DNA of 64,000 nt, taken from positions 128,669,620 through 128,733,619 of the forward strand of contig OZ018321.1 of assembly GCA_963969495.1 (NCBI GenBank). Direction: 5' to 3'. Source of the stretch: Ceratothoa steindachneri (lineage: Eukaryota > Arthropoda > Malacostraca > Isopoda > Cymothoidae). The position numbers and the translations under genes were made by a program. Within the stretch, counting starts at the first letter, position 1; every line of letters begins with the position of its first letter. Shown piece by piece: positions 41,242-53,199 of the stretch. Below the pieces are notes generated by a model that saw only the letters and a list, made by a program, of their open reading frames with translations, had not been told where the DNA came from and did not search any database.

Positions 41242-42783
41242 ATGCCTCGAGAGTGCAAAACCATCCAGATAAATTCTGCTATGTATGTGGGCATTTTACA
41301 ACAAAATCTCAGCAGCGTACTATCACAAATGATATAAAGAAAATGTACAAACTCTACTTCGGTTGCCCTCTGGGTGACCAAGATAAAGCATGGGCACCAT
41401 ACCAAATTTTTACTTCCTGCTCTAATGGATTACGTGACTGGACTAACAAAAAAAAGCATGGGCACCATACCAAATTTTTACTTCCTGCTCTAATGGATTA
41501 CGTGACTGGACTAACAAAAAAAAGCTTAAATGCCCTTCGCTGTTCCTATGATATGGAGAGAGCCCAGAGATCATCTCGAAGATTGCTATTTCTGCAGTGT
41601 GACCACAAAAGGGTTTTCTGCAAAGAACAAGCACCAGATTGTTTATAGAACCATGGATTCGGCATGAAGACCAGTTCCACATGATGTATCTTTACCAATT
41701 CCAGTTCCACTTGATGATGGCCTCGTACCTAATAATATCAGTGATGATAGCAGTACTGAAGGTGCATGCACATTAGATGCGGATGTTGAATATGAGGATG
41801 CTAACACTGAGCCAAAGTTATTTACTCAGGAAGATTTGAATGATCTTGTGAGAGATCTGTAACTGTTAAAGGAGAAAGCAGAACTTCTACCATCTCGACT
41901 ACACAAAAAATTCTTACTTGAGAAAAATTTGCATGTGAGTTACTTTAGAAAGCGTAATCGTGATTTATCTTCATTCTTATGTCCACCTTAAGGAGACATA
42001 TGACAATATGGATATTCTCCTTAAAGCCATAAACTACCAAGCACATCTGTAGTAAATCTGTGGTGATCTAAAAGATATAGGCATGCTAATGGGTATGCAA
42101 GGAAGATTTACGAATTACTGTTGCTTCACTTCCTGTGGGATAGCTGTGCCAGGGCAAAACATTATGACAAGTGAACTGGTCACTTTGATCTACATATCAG
42201 CCAGGAATAAGCAGTGTTCAGTCTGCTCCCCTGGTAGAGTCTCAGAAAATATATCTGCCACATCTTCACTTGAAACTAGTCTAATGAAATACTTCGTAAA
42301 AGCAATGGCTAAGGACAATTCTCAAGGATTCCAATATATGTGCAAATGATTTCGACAACTGAGCGCGGCAAAAATAAAAGAAGGCATATTTGTGGGACCA
42401 CAAATCAGGAAGGTCTTAGCAGACCCTGACTTGAACTAAATGCATGGCTAGCTTTCAAGTGGTTATGTGCAAACTTTCTGTGCATAAAAAAGTCACCTGC
42501 ATACATAGATCTCGGGGAAAACCATCTTCAATCTTATAAAGAAATGAGATGCCCTATGTTACTTAAAATCCATTTCCTGCATTCGCACCTAAACTTTTTC
42601 CCAGAAAATCTTGGAGCCGTAAGTGATGAGCAAGGTGAACGTTTCCACTAGGATATCAAGACCACGGAAACTCGCTATCAAGTATTTTGGAATGAGAGCA
42701 TGATGGGAGATCATTGTTGGATGTTGTATCGTGATAATCCTGAGGAAAGATTTAAACGCAAATCCCATGCACAACGTTTATGA
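41242..42783 (+). pseudogene. uncharacterised Cys-rich multicopy arthropod-type ORF, decayed
   Basis: MPREC at 41242, then after one shift HPDKFCYVCGHFTTKSQQRT, DIKKMYKLYFGCPLGDQDKA and WAPYQIF. Later frames give NDLVRDL (41840), KEGIFVGPQIRKVLADPDLN (about 42380), HFLHSHLNFFPENLGAVSDE (about 42570-42630) and NPEERFKRKSHAQRL (near 42735). I recall this order from uncharacterised multicopy arthropod proteins but cannot name a function. CxxC pairs at the N-terminus suggest metal binding. Probably transposon-encoded. Two frameshift-prone regions and a 68-bp duplication break it. Confidence 0.55.
41388..41523. repeat. 68-bp tandem duplication inside the Cys-rich ORF
   Basis: The 68 bp beginning GCATGGGCACCATACC occur twice in direct succession (starts at 41388 and 41456), ending in an A-run. 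The copies look identical, and the duplication shifts the frame. Confidence 0.9.
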
Positions 42784-43255
42784 ATTTGACTTTGGAATTA
42801 TTAGCCCTTCAATCATTGTTTACCATTCTTATACATACAATATAAGTACCATTAACTTTATGATGCTTGTGGAATAAACAAAACATGGCTATTTATCTTT
42901 ATCATATGTTTAAGCCTTTAATATTAGAGTTTCTATATGTAAATGCATCATTTTGTGTCAGTTTAACTTCTTAATGCACATGGAGATATAGAGAAGGCAA
43001 TTCTTTTCTATCAATGGCGCTATGCAACCATATATCACCAGTTTCAGCAAAGAAATCAGAGTAAAACGCTACATTCTATCAGCGACGGCGGTTATATTGC
43101 ATTTTTGAATATCTCGAAAACCTGATATGCTAAAGAAAAACTAAAGTCAGATTTGAAATCAGCGAGAAAGGTGCCATGAGAAAAGTTTGCTCAGGTCTCT
43201 GATGATTAAAGAAAGCTCAAATTCGTTGGCCAGTGTTGTTGATGGCAAGTGTCTG
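42784..43255. other. AT-rich non-coding stretch
   Basis: No domain-bearing frame was found. It may be the 3' flank of the Cys-rich element. Confidence 0.3.
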
Positions 43256-43272
43256 ATATATATCTATCTCTC

Positions 43273-43313
<41 letters not shown>

Positions 43314-43318
43314 GTCTC

Positions 43319-43390
<72 letters not shown>
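43256..43390. repeat. compound microsatellite (TCTG)n-(TC)n-(TA)n
   Basis: TCTG and TC repeats from about 43262 to 43354, then TA to 43390. It touches the 3' end of PLE family 4. Confidence 0.97.
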
Positions 43391-43393
<3 letters not shown>

Positions 43394-43660
43394 TTGTAAT
43401 TGATTTTCTCCTTAGGAATCTGATATGTAGTAGGAATATGAAGACCCAGGTGATTACACTAATCATTTATTGGCCGGACGTTTCGGACCTTCACTAGGAC
43501 CATCTTCAGCAACTGTGTCGACCAATGAGAAGAGTAAGTGATATTAACGATAACAGTTAAAAGAATGCATTAAATAATGGGTAAAAAAGCAGGTGAAGAG
43601 AAGTTAAAATAATAAAATTGACATTTATTGAGATTAAAGTAAAAGCACCATAAACTCCTG
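43391..43660 (-). mobile_element. PLE family 4, 3' end only
   Basis: Minus-strand PLE terminus beside (TA)n. GGAATATGAAGAC near 43433 and CCGGACGTTTCGG near 43474 parallel family 1 at 7381-7437. There is no coding part: the copy is strongly 5'-truncated and is followed by the second I-like copy. Confidence 0.7.
43471..43515 (-). ncRNA. hammerhead ribozyme motif, PLE family 4
   Basis: Minus strand: stem I GTTG, core CTGAAGA (fits CUGANGA), stem II GGTCCT/AGGTCC with one U-U mismatch, GAAA, ACGT stem III, CGTC cleavage site, and CGGC closing stem I (G-C, U-G, U-G, G-C). Stem I bases differ from family 1, yet pairing is kept. Confidence 0.75.
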
Positions 43661-44735
43661 ACTTTTCTGCGTGTTCTACCCACGTCGGAAACTTCTCTAT
43701 TAGAGCTGGTGGCAAAAAATGTCCACACTCAACCTAAGTTGGAACCAGGGCTCCTTCCTCACCCAGCGTGACCGTTTTCCGTAAGGTGAAAGAGCCGCGT
43801 GCCTATACTGAGTATTTAGATTCACAAGAGGCAACACCTGTGAAGAACGTTTTGAGGCGAAGGGAGATAAAGAATTGCATAGCGAGTCCAACCTCCCCCA
43901 ATAAGTCCTTAAAGGCAACATGGCCTTTAGCGCCTTGTTCGGCCAACAACACCTCCGAGTCGGAACGGCCTTTCTCGTGAGGGTCTTTTTTTAAAAAGAG
44001 CGCGCCCCACATCTCCCCCAAGCTAAGCCTGGAGGGTATATTCCTTCAATAGAATTGCCTTGGAGTCTGGGTCAACCGTTAACTATCTTTTTGCAGGAGA
44101 CCATGCTGGACCCTTGTTTCCTCCTCACCTTCCCTGTGTATAAAGTTTTTGCGATCCTACCACAAAGGTATGGGTGCCGGGTAGGAGGATGCGCAATTTA
44201 CATTCGACATGATTTCTGTTCTTCTCTCTGCTTTACATACCTTCTTTTAGCGAGTAGCATTGCAGCTGCACCTGGATAGAAGATTTACTGTTATTTCTGC
44301 GTCCATTATACTGTCAGCCGAATTGATGCGGGGGACTTCCGCCGCGTCTGTGCATGGTTGCCAAGACCCTTTCTGCTGCCCGGAGATTTGAATGGTATAC
44401 AACCCTTCTGGAGAGACTACTCGATTAATCCAAGGGGTCAGATCCTTTCAGAACTTATCGACGAGCTGAAGATAGGTGTCATAAATGTTGATGAGCTTTC
44501 CTGATGCACAGCTTGACTTTTGGTGGGGCTAAAAGTGCCGCCCGAACAATTTCACTGTTGGTGAATTTCCTAGGGCTAGGCTCTGGTATGATTCGAAGCT
44601 CGCTAGCCGTTCTTTCTGGCTGACATATTTGTTTTTGTTGTTTAATCTAGCCTATCATTAAGCTGGAAGGTGATTACGGCGCCTTTTGCTTTTGTAGGCA
44701 GTCGCCAGATTCGCTCTAAAAAAGGCTCTATAAAT
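43661..44735 (+). mobile_element. I-like element, second copy, internally deleted
   Basis: Contains the ORF1 tail (CAGCGTGACCGTTTTCCGTA), the linker (TTTTGAGGCGAAGGGAGATA), endonuclease pieces (near 44055-44500, decayed ETML and GDLNG parts), a jump to the pre-RT FTVGEF region near 44550, and the 3' end CAGTCGCCAGATTCGCTCTA near 44700-44720. RT and RNase H are absent. It is more diverged than the 25-34 kb copy. Confidence 0.75.
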
Positions 44736-44744
44736 GGGGTTTTA

Positions 44745-45135
44745 GTTTGAAAAATTTAAATGGTTACCAGTACAGATCTCCTAATTATTTACTGTTGATC
44801 TAGACTTTAGTTCTTTTTCAGATCCACTCTTATTATCTAAGCATAAAGGCAGGAAAAACCTTTTTATGGGAATTCTTTGATATACGAAAAAAACAATAAT
44901 AGAGCTCCTTTTATTTATTTAAATTTGCTTTTATATACGAACACCCACGCCCCCACATTCACCTTACCCCAGGCCCAAAATATAGCCATGTTTTAATTGT
45001 AATACACATCTAAACTTTAGAATTTGTAATTATTTTTGTTTTAAAACGTTCCAAAACAATGGATAATCATATTAATTTTTTCTGAACTCCTAGAAAGAAC
45101 TTTGATATACGCCTCAAATACACGAAAACTACCCT
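44745..45135. repeat. dispersed repeat A, copy 1
   Basis: Shares ordered blocks with 48790-49175: CCAGTAC near the start, ATGCTTAAAGG-like, GGAATTCTTTGATATA, AATTTGCTTTTATATA and TTTTTTCTGAAC. There is no coding sense. Identity is moderate by eye. Confidence 0.6.
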
Positions 45136-45320
45136 TAATTCAAATAATTTTGGAAAATCTCTCTCTTTCCCAATCCTTTTTTTTCAAACTCCTCCCAAAA
45201 GTTTAATTATTAAATTATTTAATAAAATTATTACGTACAAACTCACACTTGAATTATGAGAAATTTAAAAAAAAATAAAACTGTTTAAAAAATTGTCTTC
45301 TTTAAATAGAGTGTTAGGGA

Positions 45321-45459
<139 letters not shown>

Positions 45460-45488
45460 AAAGTAACTCACAGGAAAATGAAAAGATG

Positions 45489-45535
45489 ATTCCAAGCACT
45501 TTCGAACAATATTTGCAAGTTCATTTTCAAGGAAT
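45489..45535 (-). ncRNA. hammerhead-like fold, PLE family 2 (left)
   Basis: Minus strand: ATTCC, TTGAAAAT, GAAC, an 11-nt loop, GTTC, GAAA, AGTGCT (self-pairing through G-U), T, GGAAT. Stem I is 5 bp and stem II 4 bp. The core departs from CTGANGA. Confidence 0.4.
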
Positions 45536-45931
45536 AGCATGAAAATGGAGAAGAAAACCCTATATAGGATACAGAGATATGAAGGGAACGCCCATTACAT
45601 AGTACAAACCAATGGAAAAACACAAAAACAAGACAGAAAACTACCAGGAGAAAGAACAATAGGCAACTAATAACAGACATGTGCATCACTTAAACGATAT
45701 ACACACAAAATAGCCGTGTATATGAATGGAATATGGTGGGGGAAAAAGAAAAAATCATTTTAAAGGATTATCATTAGAGCGAAAACATTTAGGGCTAAGA
45801 GGTAATCCACAGGCACAACAAAGACACGTGGTAGGATAGGCAATGCGAATGATATCACACTAATAAAGAGTGACAATAGGCTGCATCATGAATTATTTCA
45901 TTTATTACAGGTTTTTGTAAAACGGTCGAGT

Positions 45932-46940
45932 TTAAATAAGCCAGGAGAAATGTTTATATTGGGAAAAATGCCAATTAAAGAACACTCGACAATATTTTTT
46001 TGTGAAATCAGTGGAATGATTAAGGAATTTTGCAGAGTTCCAGTCAATGGGGTGGTTATTTTCGGAGAAATGTAAAAATAAAGCGCTGTTCAGTTCACTT
46101 CTTCTAATATTATACTTATGTTGGTAAATTCTAGTAGATAAAGATTTATTAGTTTGCCTGAAGTAAGGTAAATTACAAATAGAACATTCTATAGAATATA
46201 CTCCACCTTTTTTCCCTGTATTATTGTGGACTAACATTTTATATAAAGTGGATTCATATCTAAAATTTACAGAGATATTAAGTTGCTTAAAAATACGGGT
46301 GAGACAAAAAAATGGTTCAAATTATGGCAAGATAAGACAAGTTTTGTAATTAAAATCCGGTGGGTTATCAGTTCTATCAAAAGTTATCTTTGCAAAGTTT
46401 AATGAAGTATGCAAAAATTGACGAGAGTAACAAAGTTTCTTACCTATTTCAAAGATATTGGACAATTCCTTACCCCAGAATTCCGGACTAACAAAGCGTA
46501 ATGTACGCACAAACATAGAAGTGAATACAGACCGTTTAATTTTAACACAATGATAAGAATAAAAGTGAATATATAAACTGGAGTTAGACGGTTTGCGATA
46601 AGGAGAGAATTTAAAACCCGACTGCGTCCTATGTATCAAAAGGTCAAGAAAAGGAAGAGTCCTATTTTCCTCCATTTCAAGTGTAAATTTAATAGAAGGG
46701 ACTAGAGAATTAAGATTACATAGAAAATTGTGAATATCTTTTGAGGAAGGCCAAAGGCATATAATATCATCAGTGTAACGATGCCATACAATAGGAAAAT
46801 CGAGGATTTGGGGCAAGAATAACGTCTCAAATAATTCCATATATAAATTAGAGAGGGTAGGAGATAGACAATCCCCATCGGAAGACCGAATTTTTTAAGG
46901 TAAAATTAATGATTCAATGAAAATTTACAATTTTTAGCAC
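45932..46940 (-). pseudogene. PLE family 2 RT and GIY-YIG fragments
   Basis: RT: FGLPMG then SPTLSNLYMELFE (motif B, near 46880-46820 with a shift), HRYTDDIICLW (motif C, about 46780), FLDLLIHRT and YRKPSNSSLYIHFYSYH (thumb). Endonuclease: GGVYSIECSICNLPYFRQTN, TRIYQHKYNIRR and ENNHPIDWNSAKFL. The YIG tyrosine-isoleucine is YF here. A frame break separates RT and EN at about 46240-46320. The N-terminal RT is missing. Confidence 0.8.
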
Positions 46941-47466
46941 AAAGCGAAATAAGCCTTAGGAAAGTATTGCCCGATAATTTATCGCTGATTTCACAAAAAG
47001 AAATATTGTCGAGTGTTCCTTAATTGGCATCTTACCCAATATAAACATTTTCCTTAGCTTATTTATTATTTAAACTCGATCTTGTCTTAAAAAAACTTGT
47101 ACTAAATTAAATAACTTCATAATGCAGCCTGTTGTCACTCTTTATTAGTGTCATATCATTCGCATTGCCTTCCCTACCACGTGTCTTTGTTGTGCCTGTG
47201 GATTAACGCTTAGCCCTAAATGTTTTTGCTCTAATGATAATCCTTTAAAATGTTTTTTAACCCGCCATATTCCATTCTTATAGTTGGCGTTTTTGTGTGT
47301 ATATCGTTTTAGGGATTCACATGTCTGTTATTAGTTGCCTATTGTTCTTTTTCCTGGTAGTTTTCTGTCTTGTTTTTGTGTTTTTTCCATTGGTTTGTAC
47401 TATGCGATGGGTGTTCCCTTTGTTTCTTTGTATCCTATATAAGGTTGTCTTCTCCATTTTCATGCT

Positions 47467-47515
47467 ATTCCTTGAAAATAAACTTGCAAATATATTTCGA
47501 AAGTGTTTGGGTTCA
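47467..47515 (+). ncRNA. hammerhead-like fold, PLE family 2 (right), decayed
   Basis: Same layout as 45489-45535, but stem II has lost pairing (AAAC against TTTC) and the closing strand reads GGGTT. Confidence 0.3.
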
Positions 47516-47584
47516 TCTTTTCATTTTCCTGTGAGTTAATTTTCATATTATTGCTTTCCTCACGTGCCACTTTGTGAGTTTTTT

Positions 47585-47587
<3 letters not shown>

Positions 47588-47657
<70 letters not shown>
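47588..47657. repeat. (TA)n microsatellite
   Basis: Pure TA tract at the plus-strand 3' end of the PLE pair. Confidence 0.98.
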
Positions 47658-47658
<1 letters not shown>

Positions 47659-48780
47659 TACTCGTAACTTCTCCCGTAAAAATCAATATTGCTAGAATCC
47701 AGCCTATTTTTAGTTTTGGGGATTACATCAAAGATTTTTGCGAGAAAAATAGTGGTTAATTTCGAAAAATTGTTTCCTCAACTACGCAAATTTGTATGTA
47801 AACAACTTACCTTGCTGTTTGAAGTGTTCCTTTTCTCTAAATTCTTCGTCCGTTTTGAACCGTCGCACTATTTGATTTTTCTGTGCCACACCGAGTTCAA
47901 TTTCTTTTGACGACTCGTACAATTCACGAAGTTTTATTTAGCCACCACCCTACTCGAGCCTGGATCATTGATCTTAGTCCATGATAGACCTGAAAATTCT
48001 TCCACTAATTTTCATTCCTCAAGCTTGAAAGCCTTTGAACACAATCATTTGTATAAATAGCTTATGCTTGAAGTTTTTGAGTATCTCGAATTCAATGAAT
48101 GATCTTGAATACTGCAATATTATTCATTTTGGTTTTTATTGCCGTTGTTTGGGTTCGATAACAGTACACTTTCTTTAGTGACGTAGCGTGAATATAGTTG
48201 CTTCCCAAATCTTTTCAAGGATGAGTCCGGTTTTTACAATTCCGACGTTTTAATAGTTTATCACTTTTTCTAATCTTCCTCCCTTCAAAAATAGACCGAC
48301 GGGGATACCTGAATTGATAAACGTCAATTACTTGATTTTTATTATTTCCTCCTTTTTGATCAGCTTATTGAGATCTTCTGAATCTCGCCGTATGTGAGAG
48401 TTAATCATTAGAGAGGTTTATACATTTGAAGTCAAATTGTTTAGTTCTTCGCTTTGGTTCCTTTTATGATTGGGGTTGAAATTTTTCTAAAGAATCGTTT
48501 AGAAAAGGTTTTTAGAAGTCGAACTTGCTCCGTTATCACCAATTTTTTTAAACGTTATATCAACGTATATTTCCACATGTATGTTTTACAAATAGATTCA
48601 ACTCTATGACACAGGTAATACCGATTTTTCGACATATGTTTGTTGTTATCTCCGTTATTCTTGCCTTTTTTGATACATTTCGTCAAAGAATTCTTTGAGT
48701 AAAAAAACCTACATATTTGTGTCCCATTTTCCCTCTTTTTGAGGTAAAAATCGTTATCGAAATATAAAAGGAGCTGCTTT
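47658..48780. other. AT-rich stretch without recognisable gene
   Basis: No domain in any frame and no match to other parts of the window. Confidence 0.4.
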
Positions 48781-48789
48781 GCAGTTCAG

Positions 48790-49175
48790 ACCTTCGGTCT
48801 GTGGCCTGAGGCTTACTAGGCTCTAACAACGGAGTTTTGGTCTCCCAAATGAAAAGGTTTCCAGTACATAGCTCTTAATAATTTACTCTTGGTCTATGTT
48901 GTTCCAGAATCCATGATTATTTTCTATGCTTAAAGGCTAGAAAGAAACCTTCATCGGAATTTTTTGATATATAGAAAGAACAATTGTCAAAGCTCTTTTT
49001 ACTCCCATTAAAATTTGCTTTTATATACTAAAAAAACCAAAATAACAGCCATGCCGTGGTTTTAATACATTTCATGAACGTCACGATATGTAATTATTTT
49101 GGGTTTAAAAAAATTACAAATATTCGTATATCATATTTATTTTTTCTGAACTTTTAGAAAAAACTTAGATAATTC
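48790..49175. repeat. dispersed repeat A, copy 2
   Basis: Ordered similarity to 44745-45135. A partial third copy (TTTTCTATGCTTAAAGGGCA) lies at 49463 inside the foldback element. Confidence 0.6.
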
Positions 49176-49177
49176 AT

Positions 49178-50125
49178 CATCATCACTTACTTTATAATTT
49201 AAGAAGGGGATTTTTTTTAGTATTTGAATAATAATTTCATCTTAGTTTGGTTATGACTTATGTTTTTTTATCAAAGTTCATAAATAAATATAAGTATCGA
49301 ATTTTTGTGAATTTTTTAAAACCTAAAGAATTACAAATGGTGAAGTTCAGAAAATTTATAAAAATTTAACCATTGTTGCTTTTTTTTAGATTTTAAATTT
49401 TAATCTTTGTAGCGAAGCGCAAGCCTTTCCCGTAGGGCGAAGTGGCGAAGCCATTGCCTGGTTTTCTATGCTTAAAGGGCAGAAAAAACTTTATCGGAAT
49501 TCTTTTTTAATAAGGAAAAAAGAATCTTCATAATTTTTTTTCCCATAAAATTTGCTCAAAATAATTCCATTTTGATTTACTTGTTTTTAAGTGGACAGTA
49601 GTTACTTCCTCTTGATCAAGATTAGAATTTTTAATCTATTTTAGAAATAACATCGATAAAACTTTCGAGTTTACTAAAAAATCAAAAACAACCATGGAAA
49701 AATTTAAATAAATTTTCAGCCTTCACCATTATCTATTCTTTTTTATATATAAACCAGACAATGGCGTCGCCACTTACCCCCTACGAGGGGAGCTTGCGCT
49801 TCGCTACTAAGATTAAAATCTAAAAATTGTAGCCTTGGTTAAATTTTTATAAATTTTTTGAACTTCGCCAATTATAATAATTTTAAAAAGAAACTCTAAA
49901 CTAAATTTCCCCCCTTTCAAAATATTACGTTGCTTGCTAAAATTAACAAAATTTCGATACTTATATTTATTTCTGAACTTCCCATTTTGTTTTTTGATAT
50001 TATAAAAGAATTATTAAAAAATAACTTTGATAAAAAAACATGTCATAACTAAACTAAGATGAAATTATTATTCAAATATTCCAAAAAATCCCCTTCTTAA
50101 ATTATAGAGGTAGTGATGAAGATGA
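49178..50125. repeat. imperfect foldback element with arms of about 290 and 370 bp
   Basis: The left arm 49178-49475 and the right arm about 49750-50125 are reverse complements over many blocks: ATAATTTAAGAAGGGGATTT with its complement near 50090-50107, AATAATTTCATCTTAGTTT, AATATAAGTATCGAA, and TAGCGAAGCGCAAGC with GCTTGCGCTTCGCTA near 49791-49805. The left arm has an internal deletion. The 275-bp interior includes a piece of repeat A. No coding capacity. Confidence 0.8.
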
Positions 50126-52190
50126 TGATTACAAAACATCCGATAATCATATTTATTGTTTCTGAACTTTACCGTTTTGTTTTTCTAAACTCTAAAGGAA
50201 CTACTATCCTACATAGAATAGACTTGGATAAAACTTAAAATATACCTAGGTCATAACCAAACTAATAGAAAAAAAATGATCTAATATAACCCTCTAAAAA
50301 GAATCCTCTTCTTAAAATATAGTGTTATAGAAGAAGAATAGAAGAAGAAGATGAATATATTGCAACTTAAAGAATTAAATTATATCTATTGAATGGAAGG
50401 AGGGAGATAGTTGTTGGTTGTTGGCATACTTCTGTCTCAGAAGACAATGGAGATTGCGCCATGGAATTCAGCCTCCCTTTTTTTTCTGTCGCGGGACAGC
50501 CCCCTTGAATCACCTCTTCAGGGCGCAGGCTTGTGCGAAGTGTATGGAGATCCTGGGTGAGATAGTATAATTTAGCGATATAGAAGTAGGTAATTGTAAA
50601 TTTCAAGGACAGCAAGATTGAAAGGTTGCAATGTCTAATCACTTAAACTTAATTTCCGTTCAGGGACCGCAGATTACTTAATTTTTTATGGTATCCTTAT
50701 TAGAAAAAAAATCAAAATTTAATCGTCCAAACCAATGTGCCATTTAGTGCAATCAGATACATTTTACGAGCGAGCGCTAAAATAAGGAATAAGAAAGAGT
50801 AGCTAAGTGAATCTTTTGCAAGGGTGAGATAATGTTAATTATATGTAGATGAAGAATGGAAGGTTTGACTTCTTATCGTATATAACTGCTAATAACTGGG
50901 GCACGTCGAAAATATGTCTTGCTTATTATATTTAATTGAGAAATTTCTTTTATTATTTCGTGTGCTTTAAGTTGCAGAATAAAAACCCTAGGGGGGGCGG
51001 GATCAAAGGCCTTTTGAAATTCTAATTAAGGAATATCTACTGCATTTGCTTATTGTTGATAAAGTGACCGTCTAAAAATGTACAGTATATATAGGAAGCT
51101 TGAGGCAGCAATGCAGCTGTAATCTTTAGTGAGTAAAAGAGGATAAGATAAGGAAAAATATACAGAACAAGATTAAAAAAAAACAAAGAATTATAAGCAC
51201 AGCCAAACGACTAATTGAGAAAGTCCCAATGTAAAAATTTAGATTGGTTATCGTATTAGAAAATATAGGGAATTTTATTTGTTTAAAATTAGAAATAAAC
51301 AAATGAAGTACATATAAAGTTAATTCCATTAGAAAATATGATGGGGAGGGAATTTAAAAATGTATTTTTATTTGTTTCGGCAGCAATTGTCGCATGTAAT
51401 CCAATTGCCTTTAAATGGAAAAATATAGCAAGAAGCGCAGTAGAGCAAGCACTGAGCTAAAATCTATTCTTGCTTTTGGCATACCTGATTGACTTCTCGT
51501 TCTCCAAACATTGCAATTACTTTAATTAATAATTTTAAGAAATGTCTTTGCAGTAACTCTAAGAGCTGAGATAAATATTTAGAGCAAAAAATTAATTTGG
51601 GATTGTTCAATTGTAGAACTTTTAGAATTTAATTTAAAATGAGTGTGCTAATCAAAAGTTAATTATAATGTAAAGTCGCTCCTCTTGCATTTCCAATTTC
51701 CAGTAATCCAGGAGCTTTAAAAGTTAATCTTCAAAGAGGGAATTATTGTAGCAATTTTAATTTTTATTTCGTTTAATAGGAAAAGTACAAATTTGTAACA
51801 TAAACTGCTGCTTAATCAGCTATAACTCTGGCTTATATGTTCTATGGAAGTTAGCGTCAGATGTTGACATAAGTCTAAGAAATTTAGGATATTCCCTGAC
51901 AACACATGTGCATATTTCTAACTACTTTCTGGTCGAAATCTTGTTGGGTTTGAGTATATATAATGAATGCAAATTTACTCTTCGTAGGTAAGGATGCAAA
52001 AATTTCTCCCTAGTTATATATCTGTAATCGTTGACCAACTGAATAATTAGCATCATACTGATCGTCTGCTACATTATATCTATGAAGCAATTCTATAAAA
52101 TGGATAGAAAAAAATAGACTTTTAATCCTAGGAGAGAATTCTCAAACTTTAACACAGACACACACACACATACACACTTAAAAAAAGCCT
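50126..52190. other. AT-rich stretch without recognisable gene
   Basis: Contains a further partial copy of repeat A near 50130-50180 (ATAATCATATTTATT). Short frames at 50367-50642 and 51126-51329 have no recognisable domain. Confidence 0.4.
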
Positions 52191-52199
52191 AGTCGCTGA

Positions 52200-52500
52200 A
52201 ATGTTTATGACGTCAACCCTTGAAATCTGTAGGAAAGCAAATTTTGTTTTAAAGACCATAGTATATTTCGCCTTGATCAATTTCCTTTGGCAACTTTCTA
52301 TCTTCTTACTGTCTTTTTTAGTCCATCTTGTAGATTGTAGATAACTTGTTATATATTTATATCTCTTTTTAATAAATACGTTTTGTAAAAAACAAACTTA
52401 AATTCCTGAGCTTTCGATCTATTCGATTATCTTGGGAGCGTCTTTAGGTATTCTTTCCTCCTTTACCGATGAAGTATGGTGGAGTCTGAATCAGGTTGAA
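52200..52500 (-). repeat. PLE-type 3' region (family 3), second copy
   Basis: Reverse-complement relative of 23240-23600. At 52403-52445 the minus strand reads GCTC-CCAAGA-TAATC-GAATA-GATC-GAAA-GCTC-AGG. This keeps GAAA and a palindromic AGCT stem III, but the core is altered (CCCAAGA) and stem II has a mismatch. Confidence 0.5.
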
Positions 52501-52552
52501 TCAAAAGAAATGAAATGAAATGAAAGGGAAAGTGGGAGAAAAAGGTTTAGAT

Positions 52553-52690
52553 CCCCGTGCTCCGTCCCCACCCCCCCGACCAATCCATCCCGGAGGAGGA
52601 ACCCGGTCGGGGTGGTGGGGCGAGGCCCGGTTCCCCCGGCGTTCTATTCCATCGGGGCCTGAAGGCACCGAGAGAACAGAGCTCTAGAGA
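52553..52690. repeat. GC-rich island with a C-run/G-run hairpin
   Basis: CCCCACCCCCCCGACC near 52568 can pair with GGTCGGGGTGGTGGGG near 52605, with about 22 bp between them. The island stands out against AT-rich flanks. It could be the 5' UTR of a lost retroelement. Confidence 0.6.
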
Positions 52691-53199
52691 GGGGTAGAGA
52701 GGGAGAGGAAGAAGAAAGAAGTAAGGATAGGAAAGACTGAAATAAAGTCAAAGGCTTGAAAGTTGACCATGTTTGTCTGTGGACCTGCTTAATGTTGGAC
52801 CCGGACTACGGTTTTAGTTTCATATAATTTTAGTTAAGTTTGAAATAGGTTAGAATGAAAGTGTGTCTGTTTGTTTATTTCTCTAGTTGTTTTTTGGACA
52901 TTGGACATAAAAAGTGGTGAAATTTAGGGAGAGAAAGAAAGAGATAGTGAGAAGTAAAGCGGTGAAATAGTGTGTGTCGTGGTATAGGAAGGACCGATTG
53001 ATGGCTGGAGTTCGTACGTATGGGTTGGTTACGTATTTCAAAACTTCGTGATTACGTTTTATCTCTAAGAGTGCTATATATCTTTTTTGATTATTATGAT
53101 TATTATTATTATCTGATTATTACTTCTTTAATCTTTGAGGGTTCCTAGTGCCTTGTTAAGCGTTTCGAGGATTTAATAAAAATTTGTTTCTAAAAAAAA

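Noticed and set aside
41443..41682. 79-codon minus-strand frame
   Set aside because: Opposite strand of the Cys-rich ORF; no domain.
50440..50530. CTGAAGA on the minus strand in a GC-richer patch
   Set aside because: No stem II and no correctly spaced GAAA; chance match.
50367..50642. 91-codon minus-strand frame
   Set aside because: No recognisable domain, compositional bias only.
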